DNA from: Bacteroidota bacterium
GTDB taxonomy: Bacteria > Bacteroidota > Bacteroidia > Chitinophagales > Chitinophagaceae
Assembly (NCBI GenBank): GCA_026391125.1
Contig: JAPLEO010000117.1
Span: 1-45,048 of the forward strand
DNA: 45,048 nucleotides
Direction: 5' to 3'
The notes beneath the pieces were generated by a model that saw only the letters and a program-made list of their open reading frames with translations, made no database searches and was not told where the DNA came from. Positions 23,553 to 33,488 of this stretch are shown piece by piece; within the stretch, counting starts at the first letter, position 1, and the number at the start of each line of letters is the position of its first letter. A program made the translations under genes and the position numbers.

Positions 23553-25667
23553 TTATTTGAAGATCTGATACACCAATAAACTCATCAGATAAGCGAGGCC
23601 TGTCATATAGCAGAATTGAAACAAAGGCCATTTCCAAGACTTTATCTCTCTTTTTACAACAGCTAAAGTACTCATGCATTGCATTGCAAGTACATAGAAT
23701 ATCATCAGCGAAACAGCAGCGGGCAATGTATAAACCTTCGTGCCGTCTTCGTGTTTAGCAGCGTGCAATTTTTCTCGAAGTGAACTGTCATCATTTTCTT
23801 CCACACTATATAAGGTAGCCATCGTTCCTACAAATACTTCTCTTGCTGCAATAGAACTAATAATGGCGATACCAATTTTCCAATCGTAACCTAATGGACG
23901 AATAGCAGGCTCTATAAATTTTCCCAATACCCCTGCATAAGAATTTTGCAATTTCTCAGAAGATAGATGTTTGTTGATTGCTTTAGCATCAGTTGGATGT
24001 TGCTGTAACTGCAAAGCATATTTAGCTTCTATATCTGCCATCCTAGTGCCTGGTCCGTGCGACGATAAAAACCACAATAGCACACTGATGATCATAATAA
24101 TTTTACCCGCATCAGTAACAAAGATTTTAGCTTTCTCTACCATGGTAATACCCACATTGGCCCATCTTGGTGCACGATAAATTGGGAGCTCTAAAATGAA
24201 AAAACTTTTTTCTTGAATTTTGATGACCAACTTCATTACATAACTCACTATTAATGCCATGACTACTCCTAATAAATAAAGGGCCATCATCACTAGACCT
24301 TGCAAGCTTAGGAATCCGAAATAATATTTATTACTGATCACCAAAGAAATTAAAATGGTATATACAGGAAGTCGGGCACTACAACTCATTAAAGGAGTTA
24401 CTAAAATAGTAAGTAGTCTTTCTTTTTTGTTTTCAATATTTCGTGCACTCATGATTGCCGGCACTGCACAAGCAAACCCACTGATCATGGGCATTACACT
24501 CTTGCCGTTGAGTCCCACTTTTCGCATGAGTCGATCACTCAAAAAACTGATGCGTGCCATATAACCGGTATCCTCTAAAATGGTGATGATCCCAAACAAG
24601 ATCATGATCTGTGGGATAAAAACAAAGATGCCACTCATGCCCGCAACGATTCCATTTACTAAAAGGTCTTCTAACCATCCTGGCGCCAAACTATTTGCCA
24701 ACCAACCTGCAAATTGTTTAAAAATAATCTCAATAGCATTCATTGGAAACTGTGCTAACCAGAATACACTTTGGAATAATAAAAACAAAACGGCGAATAA
24801 AATCAAATAACCCCAAGTTCTGTGTAATAATAAATCGTCGAGTTTATCAGAAAAATGTTTTTGCTCTAATGGATCAGGCTCGGTAACATTCTTCTTCATG
24901 ATCTTCCGAATATGCCCAAAGCGCTGCATGATTTCGTCGGCCTGTGTTTTAGTAGGATTGAAATGATTGTCTTTTTCAATTTGTTCAACGGCTACCTGTA
25001 ATTGATCCGTCAAAGGAAAATTTTCGTGATTGATCAAATAGTGTACTGCCGCATAGTCGCTCAGTTCAGGAAATAGCTGTTGTACTGCTTCAATAGCCGC
25101 AGGAGCCATTTGTTTATTATCTATAAAATCAGTCTCACTAAAACTGGAAGAATTTTTTACAAATTTCGCAAGCACTGTTTTTAATTCACCAAGTCCTTTG
25201 TTTTTTCTAGGATTGATCAAGATCACAGGAACACCCAATTCAGCTTCTAATCCTTTTACATCAATGATGATCCCTTTTTTCGCTGCAAGATCATTCATGG
25301 TTAATGCAACTATCACAGGAATTTTTAGATCAATGATCTGGCTGCAGAAAAGCAAATTTCGTTTCAGGTTGCTTGCATCTGCAACCAATAAAACCAAATC
25401 AGCTTTAATGTCTTGATCAGCATTCATGAGTACTTTATAAGCCACCCATTCGTCTGCTCTGCGGGGATATAAACTATAAGTTCCGGGAAGGTCAATGATT
25501 CTGGTATGTACTCCATTGCCCAGATCAAGAATCCCCGTTTTTTTATCAACTGTTACTCCTGGAAAGTTCCCCACTTTTTGGTTGAGGCCTGTTAATGCAT
25601 TGAATAGCGAAGTTTTTCCGCTATTGGGGTTACCCACTAATGCAATATTTAATTCCTGTTTCAACAA
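23553..25667 (-). CDS. feoB: Ferrous iron transporter FeoB
   Basis: 704 residues. N-terminal G domain: G1 GNPNSGKTS (12-20), G2 Thr39, G3 DLPG (59-62), G4 TMND (123-126; Thr replaces the usual Asn). Then the helical insertion and a Gate-type membrane core with the conserved CAVPAIMSARNIENKKERLLTILVTPLMSCSARLPVY. It moves Fe2+ across the inner membrane. No FeoA gene or FeoA domain is adjacent. The M28 gene is divergent; a TACTTTTG -7 match lies at 25692-25685. Confidence 0.96.
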   Translation of the reverse strand: MLKQELNIALVGNPNSGKTSLFNALTGLNQKVGNFPGVTVDKKTGILDLGNGVHTRIIDLPGTYSLYPRRADEWVAYKVLMNADQDIKADLVLLVADASNLKRNLLFCSQIIDLKIPVIVALTMNDLAAKKGIIIDVKGLEAELGVPVILINPRKNKGLGELKTVLAKFVKNSSSFSETDFIDNKQMAPAAIEAVQQLFPELSDYAAVHYLINHENFPLTDQLQVAVEQIEKDNHFNPTKTQADEIMQRFGHIRKIMKKNVTEPDPLEQKHFSDKLDDLLLHRTWGYLILFAVLFLLFQSVFWLAQFPMNAIEIIFKQFAGWLANSLAPGWLEDLLVNGIVAGMSGIFVFIPQIMILFGIITILEDTGYMARISFLSDRLMRKVGLNGKSVMPMISGFACAVPAIMSARNIENKKERLLTILVTPLMSCSARLPVYTILISLVISNKYYFGFLSLQGLVMMALYLLGVVMALIVSYVMKLVIKIQEKSFFILELPIYRAPRWANVGITMVEKAKIFVTDAGKIIMIISVLLWFLSSHGPGTRMADIEAKYALQLQQHPTDAKAINKHLSSEKLQNSYAGVLGKFIEPAIRPLGYDWKIGIAIISSIAAREVFVGTMATLYSVEENDDSSLREKLHAAKHEDGTKVYTLPAAVSLMIFYVLAMQCMSTLAVVKREIKSWKWPLFQFCYMTGLAYLMSLLVYQIFK

Positions 25668-25818
25668 ATTTTAAAATTGAATAGCAAAAGTAACCGCTAA
25701 ACAGAGCGCTTTGTTACGAGATTGGGAAGAGAATCCTGTCGAAACCTTGTAAACGCTGTATCAATCATTATAATGGATGCTTAAAACGGTTATTTTTGCA
25801 ATCATAAATCGAACATAT

Positions 25819-27465
25819 ATGAAAAAGCTACTACTGGTAGTATTACTCTTTTCAACTCTTGCGAATGCGCAAAGTAAAAGGAAAAAAAGATTAGCCGAAG
25901 AAAAAGCAAGTCAGGAACTAGTAGCTAACTTACAAGCACACGTCAAGTATTTGGCTGATGATAAATTAGAGGGCAGACGTACAGGCACCAAGGGCGAGCA
26001 ATTAGCACTAGCATATATTGTTCAACAATACCAACAAATTGGTTTGCAACCCAAGGGTAAAGATGGCTATGTGCAAACATTTGAGATCAACGAAGGAAAG
26101 CAATTTACCAGCGCTACCAGTTTAGTGATCAATGGTCATGCTTTGGAACAAAAAACAGAATATTTTCCATTAACCTATAGCGCGCAAAAATCTGTAAAAG
26201 GCAATCCTGCTATGGCTTTGAACGAAAAAGGGCAACCTTGGTTCAAAGACTTAAAAGAAGTGTTGGAAGAAAATAAAACCAACCCGCATTTTGATATTGA
26301 CGAAACCATTCGTAAAGAAGCAGAAGCTATTAAAGCAAAAGGAGCTACTGCTTTATTCTTATACAATAGTTCTGCAATCACTGATAATGTACAGTTCAAT
26401 AAAAATGACACTTCTAAACAAGTAGAGATTCCAGTAATCTATATTACTAAAGCAGGATACAAACATTATTTCTTTGACAATGCTGCAAGTCTTGATCTTG
26501 CAGTTAATGTTCAGATCGCTGAGCAGAAAAGATCGGCCAGCAATATCATTGGCTATATCGATAACCATGCTGCAAACACTATAATCCTTGGTGCGCATTA
26601 CGACCACTTAGGTTATGGCGAAGACAAGAACGCTTTAGATACTGGTCATATCATTCACAATGGAGCTGATGATAATGCCAGTGGAACTGCGGCATTAATT
26701 GAGCTTGCAAAAATTTTGGTGAAGTCATCTCCCAAGAACAACAATTATTTGATCATCCATTTTTCTGGCGAAGAGCTAGGACTCTTTGGTAGCAAGCATT
26801 GGATCGATGACCCTACCATCAACATCACAGCAAACTATATGTTGAATATGGATATGGTTGGACGCTATGATACCTCTCATAAATTAACCATTGGTGGTTA
26901 TGGCACTTCACCTACCTGGGGCGAATATTTTGCATCAGTTAATAATCCTCAAATCTTAGTAAAGTTTGATAGTTCAGGAAGTGGTCCGAGCGACCATGCA
27001 AGTTTCTACAGAAAAGATATGCCGGTTTTATTTTTCTTCACGGGTAGTCACCCAGACTATCACAAAGCCACAGACGATTGGGATAAGATCAATTACGACG
27101 GCGAGAAAAATATTGTGCAAATGATTCACCAACTCATCATTGCAAATGACACAAAAGGAAAACTCGTATTTACAAAAACCAGGGAAGCAGCAGCAGGCCG
27201 TAATAATAAATTAAAAGTGACGCTGGGTGTGATTCCTGATTATGGATATAGTGGAACAGGAATGCGAATTGATGGTGTTAGTCCGGGTAAAATAGCCGAA
27301 AAAATTGGCTTGCAAGCAGGCGATGTGTTATTGCAATTAGGGGATATGAAATTTGTTGATGTACGTAGTTATATGGATGCTCTTGGAAAATTTGACAAGG
27401 GCGATAAAACCAAATTGCGCATCTTAAGAGGCAAGGAAGAAAAAACTTTTGATATAGAACTTTAA
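25819..27465 (+). CDS. Secreted M28-family zinc aminopeptidase with C-terminal PDZ domain
   Basis: 548 residues from MKKLLLVV; signal peptide cleaved after LANAQ. A PA (protease-associated) type insert is probable around residues 100-230. Catalytic M28 core: GAHYDHLG, NGADDNASG, FSGEELGLFGSKHW, MLNMDMVGR, and SDHASFY / HPDYHKATD for the two-zinc site. The last 85 residues form a PDZ domain (GTGMRIDGVSPGKIAEKIGLQAGDVLLQLGD). Likely a periplasmic peptidase. A TATTTTTG -7 box lies at 25791-25798, supporting the 25819 start. Confidence 0.93.
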   Translation: MKKLLLVVLLFSTLANAQSKRKKRLAEEKASQELVANLQAHVKYLADDKLEGRRTGTKGEQLALAYIVQQYQQIGLQPKGKDGYVQTFEINEGKQFTSATSLVINGHALEQKTEYFPLTYSAQKSVKGNPAMALNEKGQPWFKDLKEVLEENKTNPHFDIDETIRKEAEAIKAKGATALFLYNSSAITDNVQFNKNDTSKQVEIPVIYITKAGYKHYFFDNAASLDLAVNVQIAEQKRSASNIIGYIDNHAANTIILGAHYDHLGYGEDKNALDTGHIIHNGADDNASGTAALIELAKILVKSSPKNNNYLIIHFSGEELGLFGSKHWIDDPTINITANYMLNMDMVGRYDTSHKLTIGGYGTSPTWGEYFASVNNPQILVKFDSSGSGPSDHASFYRKDMPVLFFFTGSHPDYHKATDDWDKINYDGEKNIVQMIHQLIIANDTKGKLVFTKTREAAAGRNNKLKVTLGVIPDYGYSGTGMRIDGVSPGKIAEKIGLQAGDVLLQLGDMKFVDVRSYMDALGKFDKGDKTKLRILRGKEEKTFDIEL

Positions 27466-27475
27466 TCTGCCAACC

Positions 27476-27913
27476 ATGTCGAAACTTCGTTTGAACGTTG
27501 ACGAATTGAATGAAGATTTTTTCGAAGACACTCGCCTGCTGGGCATTACAGCGCCCATCAAGAGTTATCAGTTTTGCTGGCACTTAAACAATTTATTGGG
27601 CTATCAGTTTAGACTCAACAACGATATTGAAATTCATTTAAGAAAGAAAGAACGGAGCTATTTTTTTTCTGTGTATGAATCTATTGAGCCCAATAGTTTT
27701 TTGAGTCATTATGTTTACCACAATCAATTCGACGGTGAATATCTCTTGCCCGAATTCAGGCATATGGATTTTCTATGGCTGATGAAGGGCGATTTTGTGG
27801 ACGATGAAAAATGTACTTGGATCAAACAAACCATCAACTCCATCACAGGGGTGCAGTTGGTAGTTGAACTCACCAATGAGCAGATCAAGAATAAAGGAAA
27901 TATGGTTTTTTAA
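27476..27913 (+). CDS. IPExxxVDY family protein
   Basis: 145 residues, no signal peptide. It carries the family phrase near residue 95 as LLPEFRHMDFLWL, close to the naming motif IPExxxVDY. Conserved in Bacteroidota, function unknown. It starts 10 bases after the M28 peptidase gene on the same strand and converges with selD, separated by 2 bases. Confidence 0.75.
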   Translation: MSKLRLNVDELNEDFFEDTRLLGITAPIKSYQFCWHLNNLLGYQFRLNNDIEIHLRKKERSYFFSVYESIEPNSFLSHYVYHNQFDGEYLLPEFRHMDFLWLMKGDFVDDEKCTWIKQTINSITGVQLVVELTNEQIKNKGNMVF

Positions 27914-27915
27914 AA

Positions 27916-28965
27916 CTATAAAACTCGAATGATCTTATCGCCTTGTGCTACCATTTTTCCAATGGGTTTTGCGTAAGCAGCTAAACCGAATGATTCAAAT
28001 ACAGCAACCACTTCTGCCAGAGAAGCTGGATCAACTGAAACCATCAAGCCCCCATTGGTTTGCGGATCGGGCAATAATTGTAATGCTTCCGTTTCATCAA
28101 TTCCTGCAGCAATGCTCACTTTAGTAGCATAACTATTCCAGTTGCGGGCTGTTGCACCCGGACCAATTTTTTGTTTCTGGTATTCAATGGCTCCTGCTAA
28201 AAAAGGAATGGATGCATAATTAATTTCAGCGCTGAGTCCGCTGCCTTCAGCCATTTCTGTTAAGTGACCAATCAGTCCAAAACCAGTAACATCCGTCATT
28301 GCGTGCACACCCGGAATTTTTCCCAGTGCTTCTCCTGCTTTATTTAGAGTGCTCAATTGTTTGAGTAGAATTTCCAAATCTGCTTCAGTGATCTTTCCTC
28401 TTTTTTGTGCCGTGGCCATGATGCCCACACCAATTGGTTTGGTAATAAATAACAAGTCGTTTTCTTTGGCGGTATTATTTCTTTTAAGATTTGCAATGTC
28501 TACTAAGCCACTTACTGCTAAACCGAAGATGGGTTCCGGACTATCAATACTATGTCCGCCTGCCAATGGAATGCCTGCTTCCAAACAGATGCTACGAGCG
28601 CCTTCCAACACTTTCTGTGCAACTTCAGCAGGAATTTTTTCGATGGGCCATCCAAGTATTGCTATCGCCATAATGGGTTTGCCACCCATGGCATACACAT
28701 CGCTAATAGAATTGGCAGAAGCAATTTTTCCGAATGAAAATGCATCATCCACAATCGGCATAAAAAAATCTGTTGTGCTAATCAACGCTGTTCCATTTCC
28801 AAGGTCATAGGCTGCGGCATCATCATTACTCGCATTTCCAACCAGTAAATTTTTATTTTCTGGAGCAGGAAAACTAGAATGTAAAATGGTACTCAATACA
28901 GAAGGTGCAATTTTGCAACCACAACCACCACCGTGTGAATATTGGGTTAAACGGAACTCAGTCAT
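27916..28965 (-). CDS. selD: Selenide, water dikinase (selenophosphate synthase)
   Basis: 349 residues, full length. N-terminal HGGGCGCK holds the catalytic Cys (encoded TGT, so not selenocysteine) and Lys; DDAAAYDLGNGTALISTTDFFMPIVDD and the Gly-rich GGHSIDSPEP follow; TDVTGFGLIGHLTEMA is typical of the C-terminal domain. It makes selenophosphate for selenocysteine tRNA or selenouridine. Since the enzyme uses Cys and no selA/selB is nearby, the use of selenium in this organism is open. Confidence 0.95.
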   Translation of the reverse strand: MTEFRLTQYSHGGGCGCKIAPSVLSTILHSSFPAPENKNLLVGNASNDDAAAYDLGNGTALISTTDFFMPIVDDAFSFGKIASANSISDVYAMGGKPIMAIAILGWPIEKIPAEVAQKVLEGARSICLEAGIPLAGGHSIDSPEPIFGLAVSGLVDIANLKRNNTAKENDLLFITKPIGVGIMATAQKRGKITEADLEILLKQLSTLNKAGEALGKIPGVHAMTDVTGFGLIGHLTEMAEGSGLSAEINYASIPFLAGAIEYQKQKIGPGATARNWNSYATKVSIAAGIDETEALQLLPDPQTNGGLMVSVDPASLAEVVAVFESFGLAAYAKPIGKMVAQGDKIIRVL

Positions 28966-29019
28966 TAGATAATTTATTTATTCTTTGCAAATTAAGTTCA
29001 ATTGATTGGCATTTCATTT

Positions 29020-29820
29020 TTAGTGGATCCATACAATTTCACCAAATTGAAAACTGTCTTGTAATCCATCTTTCAGCATGAGTTCGCCACGATTATTGAC
29101 AGACTTCACCTGTGCGCTAAAACCGATGGCATCTTTTTTGAATCGAACGGTCTCGTTTTTTTTGTACAAATGCAAATTGTATTCCTCTAGTTGAGACTGC
29201 ATTTGTAAGCCTTGAAGTGCATCGTATCTTTTTTGTATATGGCCACAAAGTTCTTTAGCCATTTGCACAGGATCATGAGCTTTTCCAGTGATTTGTTTTA
29301 AGGAAACAGCCTGTTGTATGAGGGGAGAAAATTCGGTTTGGTTGATATTGATTCCAATTCCAATAACCGAATTCTGCCATTTATTACCCTGAAGATGGTT
29401 TTCGATGAGAATTCCTGCTGCCTTTCTGTCACGCCAAAATAAATCATTTGGCCATTTTATTTTGGTCTCTTCACCTGCATATGACGAAAAAAAATCAAAA
29501 ACGGCTAGTGATGCCATCACGCTCAAAGCAAATTGTTGGTTAATTAAAAGAAAGGAAGGGTCAATAACTACCGATAAAATGATATTTGAACCGCTCTCGG
29601 ATATCCAGTTCTTGCCGCGCTGCCCTTTTCCTGCAAATTGTCTATTTGCAAAGAATGCCGTGCCATGAGCAGCCAAATTAGCCTGAAGCTTGTCAATGGC
29701 ATAGATGTTGGTGCTATCAACTTCATGTAATTCGAAAAATGGTTCTCCAATAGGAGTTTTAGCATTTATTGGTAACAAAGAATTACTATTTTTGACGAAG
29801 GTAGCAACGAAGCTGCTCAA
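29020..29820 (-). CDS. birA: Biotin--[acetyl-CoA-carboxylase] ligase
   Basis: Up to 266 residues. Class I ligase without a DNA-binding domain: DSTNIYAIDKL, then AGKGQRGKNWISESGSNIILSVV (the GRGRxGRxW-type biotinyl-AMP loop), IKWPNDLFW, AAGILIENHL and GIGININQ. It attaches biotin to the acetyl-CoA carboxylase carrier. The frame has no ATG before the conserved part; it opens at TTG 29820, and TTG 29778 (252 residues) is more plausible by alignment with short homologues. It is divergent from rsfS. Confidence 0.92.
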   Translation of the reverse strand: MSSFVATFVKNSNSLLPINAKTPIGEPFFELHEVDSTNIYAIDKLQANLAAHGTAFFANRQFAGKGQRGKNWISESGSNIILSVVIDPSFLLINQQFALSVMASLAVFDFFSSYAGEETKIKWPNDLFWRDRKAAGILIENHLQGNKWQNSVIGIGININQTEFSPLIQQAVSLKQITGKAHDPVQMAKELCGHIQKRYDALQGLQMQSQLEEYNLHLYKKNETVRFKKDAIGFSAQVKSVNNRGELMLKDGLQDSFQFGEIVWIH

Positions 29821-29847
29821 TCAATCACTCTTAAACAACATAATTTA

Positions 29848-30276
29848 TTGGCAACGCTCTCCGTACAAAACAAAAGCACCGCAACAACCGGTACTAGAAT
29901 TACACGTATAAACCGGAATTCCAAAATTTTTAAGGCGATCATTAAAGCCATTCTTGATAAGAAGGGAGAAAATATTGTTAGTTTGGATCTTAGAAGTATT
30001 CCTGAGGCAGCGGCCGACTTTTTTGTAGTTTGTGAAGCCAGTTCAACCACACAGGTTCGCGCCATCTGCGATTTTGTGGAAGATCAGGTACAAAAAGCTT
30101 GTTTGGAAAACCCTTATAAGCACGAAGGCCGACCAACAGGACAATGGGCATTGATCGATTATGTTACAGTTGTAGTGCACGTGATGCAACCAGATGCGAG
30201 GAAATTTTATAAGCTCGAGGAAATGTGGAGTGATGCGGGTTCAGTGATGCACGAAGAAGTTGAAAAGCTGAAATAG
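29848..30276 (+). CDS. rsfS: Ribosome silencing factor RsfS
   Basis: 142 residues. RsfS (Iojap/DUF143) core: IVSLDLRSIPEAAADFFVVCEASSTTQVRAICDFVE, then PTGQWALIDYVTVVVHVMQPDARKFYKLEEMW. It binds ribosomal protein L14 and blocks subunit joining in starvation. There is no ATG or GTG in frame before the core, so TTG at 29848 is used. A TATTTTTG -7 match at 29787-29794 would start transcription near 29800. ftsH follows 48 bases later, a common pairing in Bacteroidota. Confidence 0.93.
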   Translation: MATLSVQNKSTATTGTRITRINRNSKIFKAIIKAILDKKGENIVSLDLRSIPEAAADFFVVCEASSTTQVRAICDFVEDQVQKACLENPYKHEGRPTGQWALIDYVTVVVHVMQPDARKFYKLEEMWSDAGSVMHEEVEKLK

Positions 30277-30324
30277 TATTGTAGGTTATAGTTTGAAACA
30301 TTATATATAATAGAGGAAACAGAT

Positions 30325-32373
30325 ATGTCACAGGAAAATAAAGCCCCAAAATTTAACATTCAGAACGATAAAGGTGATGCTCCACGCAAAGGTCCGAAAT
30401 TCAGTATTTACTGGATCTATGGAATCATTGGGATGGTATTATTATCTGCCAACTTCTGGAAAATGTCGCCCGATTTAAGTAGGGTGAGTGAACAGGAATT
30501 CAAACAAGAAATGTTGGCGAAGGGCGACGTAGAGCGTTTGGATCTTGTAAGAAATAAAGAAGTAGTTAGGGTTTATATTAAAGCAGATAGTCTTGAAAAA
30601 GAATACTACACTGTAAAGTTTAAAACCAAACTATCTAAAGAAAAGTATAAAGGAGTTCCTTTATTCGAGTTCAAAGTAACCGATTGGAAAAGCTTTAACG
30701 ACGGGTTGAAAGATTTTTACGCAGCCAATCATATCTCTGAAGTATCTACCAATCCTACGGATGAGGGCGAATGGTTTGGTCCGGTTGCAAACACCATCCT
30801 TTCTTTACTGATCATCATTGCAGCATGGGTTTTATTGATGCGCAAAATGGGTGGTCCTTCAGGCGGAGGTGGCCCGGGTGGCATTTTCAATATTGGAAAA
30901 TCTAAAGCAACCCTATTTGATAAAGGTGCTAAAGTAAATATCACTTTCTCTGATGTTGCCGGTTTGGATGAAGCTAAAGTGGAAGTGATGGAGATCGTTG
31001 ACTTTTTAAAGAATCCGAAAAAATATACTGCACTCGGTGGTAAGATTCCAAAAGGTGCATTGCTAATCGGACCTCCAGGTACTGGTAAAACATTATTAGC
31101 GAAAGCCATGGCGGGAGAAGCACAAGTGCCTTTCTTTAGCTTGAGTGGTAGTGATTTCGTAGAAATGTTTGTGGGTGTGGGTGCAAGCCGTGTGCGTGAC
31201 TTGTTTAAGCAAGCTCGTGAAAAAGCACCTTGTATCATATTTATAGATGAGATCGATGCGATCGGTCGTGCTCGTGGTAGAAATGCCATGATGAGTAACG
31301 ACGAGCGTGAAAATACTTTGAACCAATTATTGGTGGAGATGGATGGATTTGGTGGCGACACTGGTATCATCATCTTAGCAGCAACTAACCGCCCCGATGT
31401 ATTGGATTCTGCATTATTGCGTCCTGGTCGTTTTGATCGTCAGATCTCTATTGATCGTCCGGATGTTGTAGGAAGAGAAGCCATCTTTAAAGTGCATTTG
31501 GGTGTGATTAAAGTTTCTGAAACATTGGATGTACATAAGTTGGCAGAACAGACCCCAGGTTTTGCGGGTGCTGATATTGCGAACGTTTGTAATGAAGCAG
31601 CGTTGATTGCAGCAAGAAAAGATAAAGCATCGGTTGACATGAGCGACTTCCAGGATGCGATTGATCGTGTCATTGGAGGATTGGAGAAAAAGAATAAAAT
31701 CATTTCTCCGGATGAAAAAGAAGTGATTGCTTATCACGAAGCTGGCCATGCTATTTGTGGTTGGTTCTTAGAACATGCTTATCCATTATTAAAAGTTACC
31801 ATCGTTCCAAGAGGCACGGCTGCATTGGGTTATGCGCAGTACACGCCGAAAGAGCAATACTTATATACTACAGAACAATTGATCGATCAACTTTGTATGA
31901 CACTCGGTGGAAGAGCAGCTGAAGAAATTTTCTTCGGTAAAATATCTACAGGTGCAGCAAATGATTTACAACAGATCACCAAGATGGCTTACAGCATGGT
32001 AACCACTTATGGTATGAACGACAAGATCGGGAATATCAGTTTCTATGATCCATCACAGGAGAATACATTCACTAAGCCATTTAGTGAGGAGACCGGAAAA
32101 ATGATCGATGATGAAGTGCGTAAATTGGTAGCTGAGGCTTATGTAAGAACCATTGCTTTACTTACAGAGAAAAGAGCACAGGTTGAATTGTTAGCGAAAG
32201 AATTATTAGATAAGGAAGTATTACATAAATCAGATGTGGAAGAATTAATTGGTAAAAGGCCTTTTGAAGAAAAGAAAATCCTAGAAGTTCCTATTCCTCC
32301 AGTTCCATTGGATTTGCCGATTCTTCCGATCGTTGCAAATGATCCTGAAGAACCAACTACTATTGTTCCATAA
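30325..32373 (+). CDS. ftsH: ATP-dependent zinc metalloprotease FtsH
   Basis: 682 residues. Two membrane segments (about 28-43 and 155-172) flank a periplasmic domain; a Gly/Pro linker leads to the AAA domain with Walker A GPPGTGKT (249-256), Walker B IIFIDEID, and SRH up to RPGRFDR; the M41 zinc site HEAGH is at 471-475. It degrades membrane and short-lived cytosolic proteins. The C-terminus ends in a Pro-rich tail. Second gene of an rsfS-ftsH-LUD run. Confidence 0.98.
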   Translation: MSQENKAPKFNIQNDKGDAPRKGPKFSIYWIYGIIGMVLLSANFWKMSPDLSRVSEQEFKQEMLAKGDVERLDLVRNKEVVRVYIKADSLEKEYYTVKFKTKLSKEKYKGVPLFEFKVTDWKSFNDGLKDFYAANHISEVSTNPTDEGEWFGPVANTILSLLIIIAAWVLLMRKMGGPSGGGGPGGIFNIGKSKATLFDKGAKVNITFSDVAGLDEAKVEVMEIVDFLKNPKKYTALGGKIPKGALLIGPPGTGKTLLAKAMAGEAQVPFFSLSGSDFVEMFVGVGASRVRDLFKQAREKAPCIIFIDEIDAIGRARGRNAMMSNDERENTLNQLLVEMDGFGGDTGIIILAATNRPDVLDSALLRPGRFDRQISIDRPDVVGREAIFKVHLGVIKVSETLDVHKLAEQTPGFAGADIANVCNEAALIAARKDKASVDMSDFQDAIDRVIGGLEKKNKIISPDEKEVIAYHEAGHAICGWFLEHAYPLLKVTIVPRGTAALGYAQYTPKEQYLYTTEQLIDQLCMTLGGRAAEEIFFGKISTGAANDLQQITKMAYSMVTTYGMNDKIGNISFYDPSQENTFTKPFSEETGKMIDDEVRKLVAEAYVRTIALLTEKRAQVELLAKELLDKEVLHKSDVEELIGKRPFEEKKILEVPIPPVPLDLPILPIVANDPEEPTTIVP

Positions 32374-32388
32374 ATAAATCAGTAGAAC

Positions 32389-33024
32389 ATGTCTAACAGT
32401 TCTAGAGATAATATATTAAACAAGATTAAACAGGCACTGAAAAAACCAGTGCCTGTTCCCTTTCCGGAAAGCGAATCTAATAGCTTTCCTTTCCAACCTT
32501 CTACACAAGAATTGGAAATTGAATTCGCAGAAAACTTTACCAAATTACAAGGCAGATTTTCATTTTGTGCCAACGAAGCAGAACTAGCAGTGCAGTTAAA
32601 CCTCCTTGCCGCACAAAGAAAATGGTCGAAAGTGTTTTGCGTAGAAGAAGACCTTAAATCAAGATTGATTGAAAAGGGGTTCACCAACATCAACTCAACA
32701 GACCTTGCAGATTGTGAAGCAAGTATCACTTTTTGCGAACAACTAATTGCGCGCACTGGGAGCCTTCTATTAAGCAGTGGACAGCCAAGTGGAAGAACTG
32801 TAAGTGTGTATGCACCTGTACATATCTGTGTAGCTTATACAAATCAGCTGGTCTATGATATTTCTGATGGCTTGAACGGATTATTAGATAAATACCGTTT
32901 GGAACTTCCTTCTTTAATAACGCTAGCTTCTGGTCCGAGTAGAACTGCCGACATTGAAAAAACCTTGGTGGTTGGGGTACACGGACCCAAAGAAGTTTTT
33001 TGTTTTTTGATTGATAGGCAATAA
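32389..33024 (+). CDS. LUD-domain protein (LutC/YkgG-like)
   Basis: 211 residues. LUD-domain pattern: an early helical region, then VFCVEEDLKSRL, CEASITFCEQLIARTGSLLLSSGQPSGRTVSVYAPVHICVA, and the end phrase LITLASGPSRTADIEKTLVVGVHGPKEV, as in LutC. LutC works with LutA and LutB in lactate oxidation, but neither is nearby. It starts 15 bases after ftsH and is probably cotranscribed with it. Confidence 0.9.
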   Translation: MSNSSRDNILNKIKQALKKPVPVPFPESESNSFPFQPSTQELEIEFAENFTKLQGRFSFCANEAELAVQLNLLAAQRKWSKVFCVEEDLKSRLIEKGFTNINSTDLADCEASITFCEQLIARTGSLLLSSGQPSGRTVSVYAPVHICVAYTNQLVYDISDGLNGLLDKYRLELPSLITLASGPSRTADIEKTLVVGVHGPKEVFCFLIDRQ

Positions 33025-33049
33025 AAGATAGCTTGTAACTTTATACTAT

Positions 33050-33487
33050 ATGCAAGAGCCCATTCTCCAAATATTTGTTTATGGTTCACTGCGCAGCGGC
33101 TTTCAAGCTCCTGCATTCGAATATATCAGTCGTTATTTTACGCTGGTAAGTGAAGCGAAAGTGAAGGGTTATTTATATGATATGGGCGAATTCCCTGCAG
33201 CATTACCAACTACAGATGAAGCTTATATCATTGGTGAATTATATCGCATTAAAAACGAGGAAGAATTTTATTGGGCAATGGAACAGCTAGATGCTTATGA
33301 AGGTATTCATGCAGATCCAGAAGATGGAGCACTTCCATATCAACGAGAACTAGCAACTGTTTTTATAACAAACGAAACTACCACTTCTGCATGGATCTAC
33401 TGGTTTAAAGAGCCGATCATCAATCATCCCATTATTCAATCAGGTGATGTATTGGAGTACATGCGTCAAAAACAAAATAAAAGTTAG
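33050..33487 (+). CDS. Gamma-glutamylcyclotransferase-like (GGCT/AIG2) protein
   Basis: 145 residues. Substrate loop IFVYGSLRSG at the N-terminus and the general-acid Glu in LDAYEGI (about residue 84) match the GGCT fold; FPAALPTTDEAYIIGELYRI is typical. Family members cut gamma-glutamyl bonds to release 5-oxoproline, or act on gamma-glutamylamines; which is not decidable here. The lpxH-like gene begins 1 base after its stop. Confidence 0.85.
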   Translation: MQEPILQIFVYGSLRSGFQAPAFEYISRYFTLVSEAKVKGYLYDMGEFPAALPTTDEAYIIGELYRIKNEEEFYWAMEQLDAYEGIHADPEDGALPYQRELATVFITNETTTSAWIYWFKEPIINHPIIQSGDVLEYMRQKQNKS

Positions 33488-33488
33488 C

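Noticed and set aside
28349..28810. 153-codon plus-strand frame opposite selD
   Set aside because: Lies wholly within selD, which has full family signatures on the other strand.
30729..31373. 214-codon minus-strand frame opposite ftsH
   Set aside because: Antisense shadow of the AAA domain; Pro/Ser-rich without any recognised motif.
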